In this document: positions 58,031 through 59,239 of the stretch, piece by piece
Position numbering within the stretch: the first letter of the stretch is position 1
Layout of the letters: each line of letters starts with the position of its first letter
From: DASTFY01 sp963829955
GTDB taxonomy: Bacteria; Actinomycetota; Acidimicrobiia; Acidimicrobiales; Ilumatobacteraceae
DNA length: 59,239 nucleotides
Assembly: GCA_963829955.1 (NCBI GenBank)
Contig: CAWHKS010000012.1
Location: 1 to 59,239 of the forward strand
Direction of reading: 5' to 3'
Program-made: the position numbers and the translations under genes
The notes under the pieces: generated by a model
The model's database searches: none
What the model was told of the DNA's origin: nothing
Seen by the model: the letters and a program-made list of their open reading frames with translations, nothing else

Positions 58031-58699
58031 TCAGGGCAGGGCGGCGAGGAAGGCGGCACGCAGGTCGGCGTCGGGCACGTCGAGCGTGGCCACGGTCCCG
58101 GCCAGTTCCTCCACGGTGGGACGGGGCGAGCGGAGCAGCCCCACGAGAGCCGCCGGATCCCAGCGCCGGTAGACGGCGCACTGGAAACGGGCCCAACCCC
58201 TCGTCCGGCGCTGGCTGATGCCGACCAGCTTGCGCCCCGCCACCTGCACCTCACCCGGCCCCAGTCCCGCGAAGCAGACGAGGCTCGACCACGGCGTGCG
58301 AACCATCGCTCCTCGGTGGACCTCGGCGCCCTGGACGCCGAACGACGCCGCCACCCGCTCCCAGACCGCCCCCAGCCAGTGCGCCGCCCGGCCCACGTCG
58401 GCATCCCACAGGCGATCGCCGGCCGGCAGCACCACGTCCACCCACGACACCTCACCCGGCACGAGCAGCACCGCCCCGCCGCCGCTGCGGCGCCGGACGA
58501 GCTCCACGCCCGCCTCCGCCACGGCGCGCTCGTCCACCACGTCAGGGCGCTGGCTCGAGCCGAGCACGAGCGCAGGCCGCGCCGCGGTCAACCACCACAC
58601 GGCCCGGCCCGGCCGCTCGTCCCCCGCGCCCACCTCGCGGCCGTGCAGTTCGGCGGCCGAGCCGCGAGATACCTCGCTGGCCCAACGGGCCGGCTTCAC
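58031..58699 (-). CDS. Lipoate-protein ligase A-like protein
   Basis: The 222-residue protein has the BPL/LplA/LipB catalytic fold: LVLGSSQRPDVVDERAVAEAGVELVRRRSGGGAVLLVPGEVSWVDVVLPAGD, where RRxSGGGAV is the lipoyl-AMP loop, and VQVAGRKLVGISQRRTRGWARFQCAVY with the conserved Lys. It lacks the C-terminal accessory domain of bacterial LplA, so it may be an octanoyl/lipoyl transferase or ligase of unknown target. The GTG start 58699 overlaps the TGA of the HNH gene as GTGA. Confidence 0.85.
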   Translation of the reverse strand: MKPARWASEVSRGSAAELHGREVGAGDERPGRAVWWLTAARPALVLGSSQRPDVVDERAVAEAGVELVRRRSGGGAVLLVPGEVSWVDVVLPAGDRLWDADVGRAAHWLGAVWERVAASFGVQGAEVHRGAMVRTPWSSLVCFAGLGPGEVQVAGRKLVGISQRRTRGWARFQCAVYRRWDPAALVGLLRSPRPTVEELAGTVATLDVPDADLRAAFLAALP

Positions 58700-59208
58700 G
58701 AGGCCCGGGTGAAGGTCTGGTGCGCCAGGTAGGGCTTCCAGGAGTCCGGGACGCTGCCCACCGCCACCACCACCCAGGCCAGCTCCCGTGGGGTGGCCGG
58801 GCGCCGGGCCAGTCGCATCCCGGCCTCGTCGGGCGTGCGGTCCCGCTTGCGCAGGTTGCACGACCGGCAGGCCGCGGCCACGTTCTCCCAGCTGTGGTCA
58901 CCACCGCGGCTGCGGGGCAGCACGTGGTCGATCGAGTCGGCGTGCCCGCCGCAGTACTGGCAGCTGTGGTCGTCCCTTGCGAACACGGCCCGGCGGGACA
59001 GCGCGGTGCGCCGGTGGTACGGCACTTTCACGACGTAGCGCAGCCGGACCACGAGAGGACGGGCGACGCAGCGCCGAGCGGAGCGGAACTGCGTGCCGTC
59101 ATCGTGGAGGATCTCGGCCTTCTCGGACAGCACGAGGCAGACGGCGCGCCGCACGGACACGACGCTGAGCGGCTCGTAGGTCGCGTTGAGGACGAGCGCG
59201 CTCTGCAT
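58696..59208 (-). CDS. HNH endonuclease family protein
   Basis: The 170-residue protein has a short N-terminal region (ALVLNATYEPLSVVSVRRAVCLVLSEKAEIL), a basic strand pair (RLRYVVKVPYHRRTALSRRAVFARDDHSCQYCG) and the HNH core: CQYCG, DSIDHVLPRSRGGDHSWENVAAACRSCNLRKRDRTP with two CxxC pairs for zinc and His-Asn-His-like catalytic residues. It is widespread in actinobacteria as a single-copy gene of unproven function, often with this N-terminus. TAGGTT lies 6 bp before the ATG. It is translationally coupled to the lipoate-ligase-like gene. Confidence 0.9.
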   Translation of the reverse strand: MQSALVLNATYEPLSVVSVRRAVCLVLSEKAEILHDDGTQFRSARRCVARPLVVRLRYVVKVPYHRRTALSRRAVFARDDHSCQYCGGHADSIDHVLPRSRGGDHSWENVAAACRSCNLRKRDRTPDEAGMRLARRPATPRELAWVVVAVGSVPDSWKPYLAHQTFTRAS

Positions 59209-59214
59209 CGCCGG

Positions 59215-59220
59215 AACCTA
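59215..59220 (-). promoter_or_regulatory. -10-like element before the HNH gene
   Basis: On the minus strand TAGGTT (59220-59215) lies 6 bp before the ATG at 59208, matching the TANNNT pattern seen before other first genes in the window. Confidence 0.5.
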
Positions 59221-59239
59221 CGCCGGGACCCCGGCAGCC

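Overview
The window is GC-rich chromosomal DNA (about 70% G+C) from an actinobacterium, probably of the class Acidimicrobiia. The evidence is an F420-type luciferase-like oxidoreductase, the bacterial proteasome activator Bpa, a dcw cluster with SepF, YggT, DivIVA and no FtsA, a classical menaquinone pathway, and many GTG starts and leaderless-type promoters. The genus is not determined. No rRNA, tRNA, CRISPR array, phage or insertion sequence was seen.

Layout. 0.1-7.0 kb holds two small lipoproteins, a UPF0104-type membrane protein, a STAS protein, a MaoC hydratase, an LLM oxidoreductase and a secreted lytic transglycosylase. 7.0-12.8 kb is an accessory-looking cassette: an ECF sigma factor with a coupled partner, an unrecognised 172-residue protein, a TPR-CHAT (caspase-like) protein and a divergent cytoplasmic subtilisin. 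12.8-23.5 kb is a dispersed menaquinone region (menG, menF, menD, menH, menA, menB, menE; no menC) interleaved with an acyl-CoA dehydrogenase, an L,D-transpeptidase, a FrnE-type DsbA protein and a small membrane protein. 23.4-28.0 kb holds an SDR, a thioredoxin-domain YyaL protein, a lipoprotein, a nitroreductase and an unknown protein. 28.2-39.5 kb holds housekeeping genes: dnaE, bpa, a phosphodiesterase, an Rrf2 regulator, rluD, lspA, a cysteine-less DksA-like protein and ileS.

39.6-57.7 kb is the division and cell wall (dcw) cluster, read on the minus strand as mraZ-rsmH-ftsL-ftsI-murE-mraY-murD-ftsW-murG-murC-murB-ftsQ-ftsZ-yggS-sepF-yggT-divIVA. murF is missing from its usual place. Most neighbours overlap by 4 bp (ATGA or GTGA), so they are probably translationally coupled. 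Upstream of mraZ lies a striking array of about ten GTGG boxes phased every 10-12 bp around a good promoter, which is probably an enlarged MraZ operator. The right end carries a lipoate-ligase-like gene coupled to an HNH endonuclease gene.

Data quality. Four genes (S8 peptidase twice, Rrf2, ftsW, murG) are broken by single-base indels. In each, one-base corrections restore a complete family protein. Because ftsW and murG are essential, I read these as sequence errors rather than real pseudogenes. They should be fixed before conclusions are drawn from those genes.
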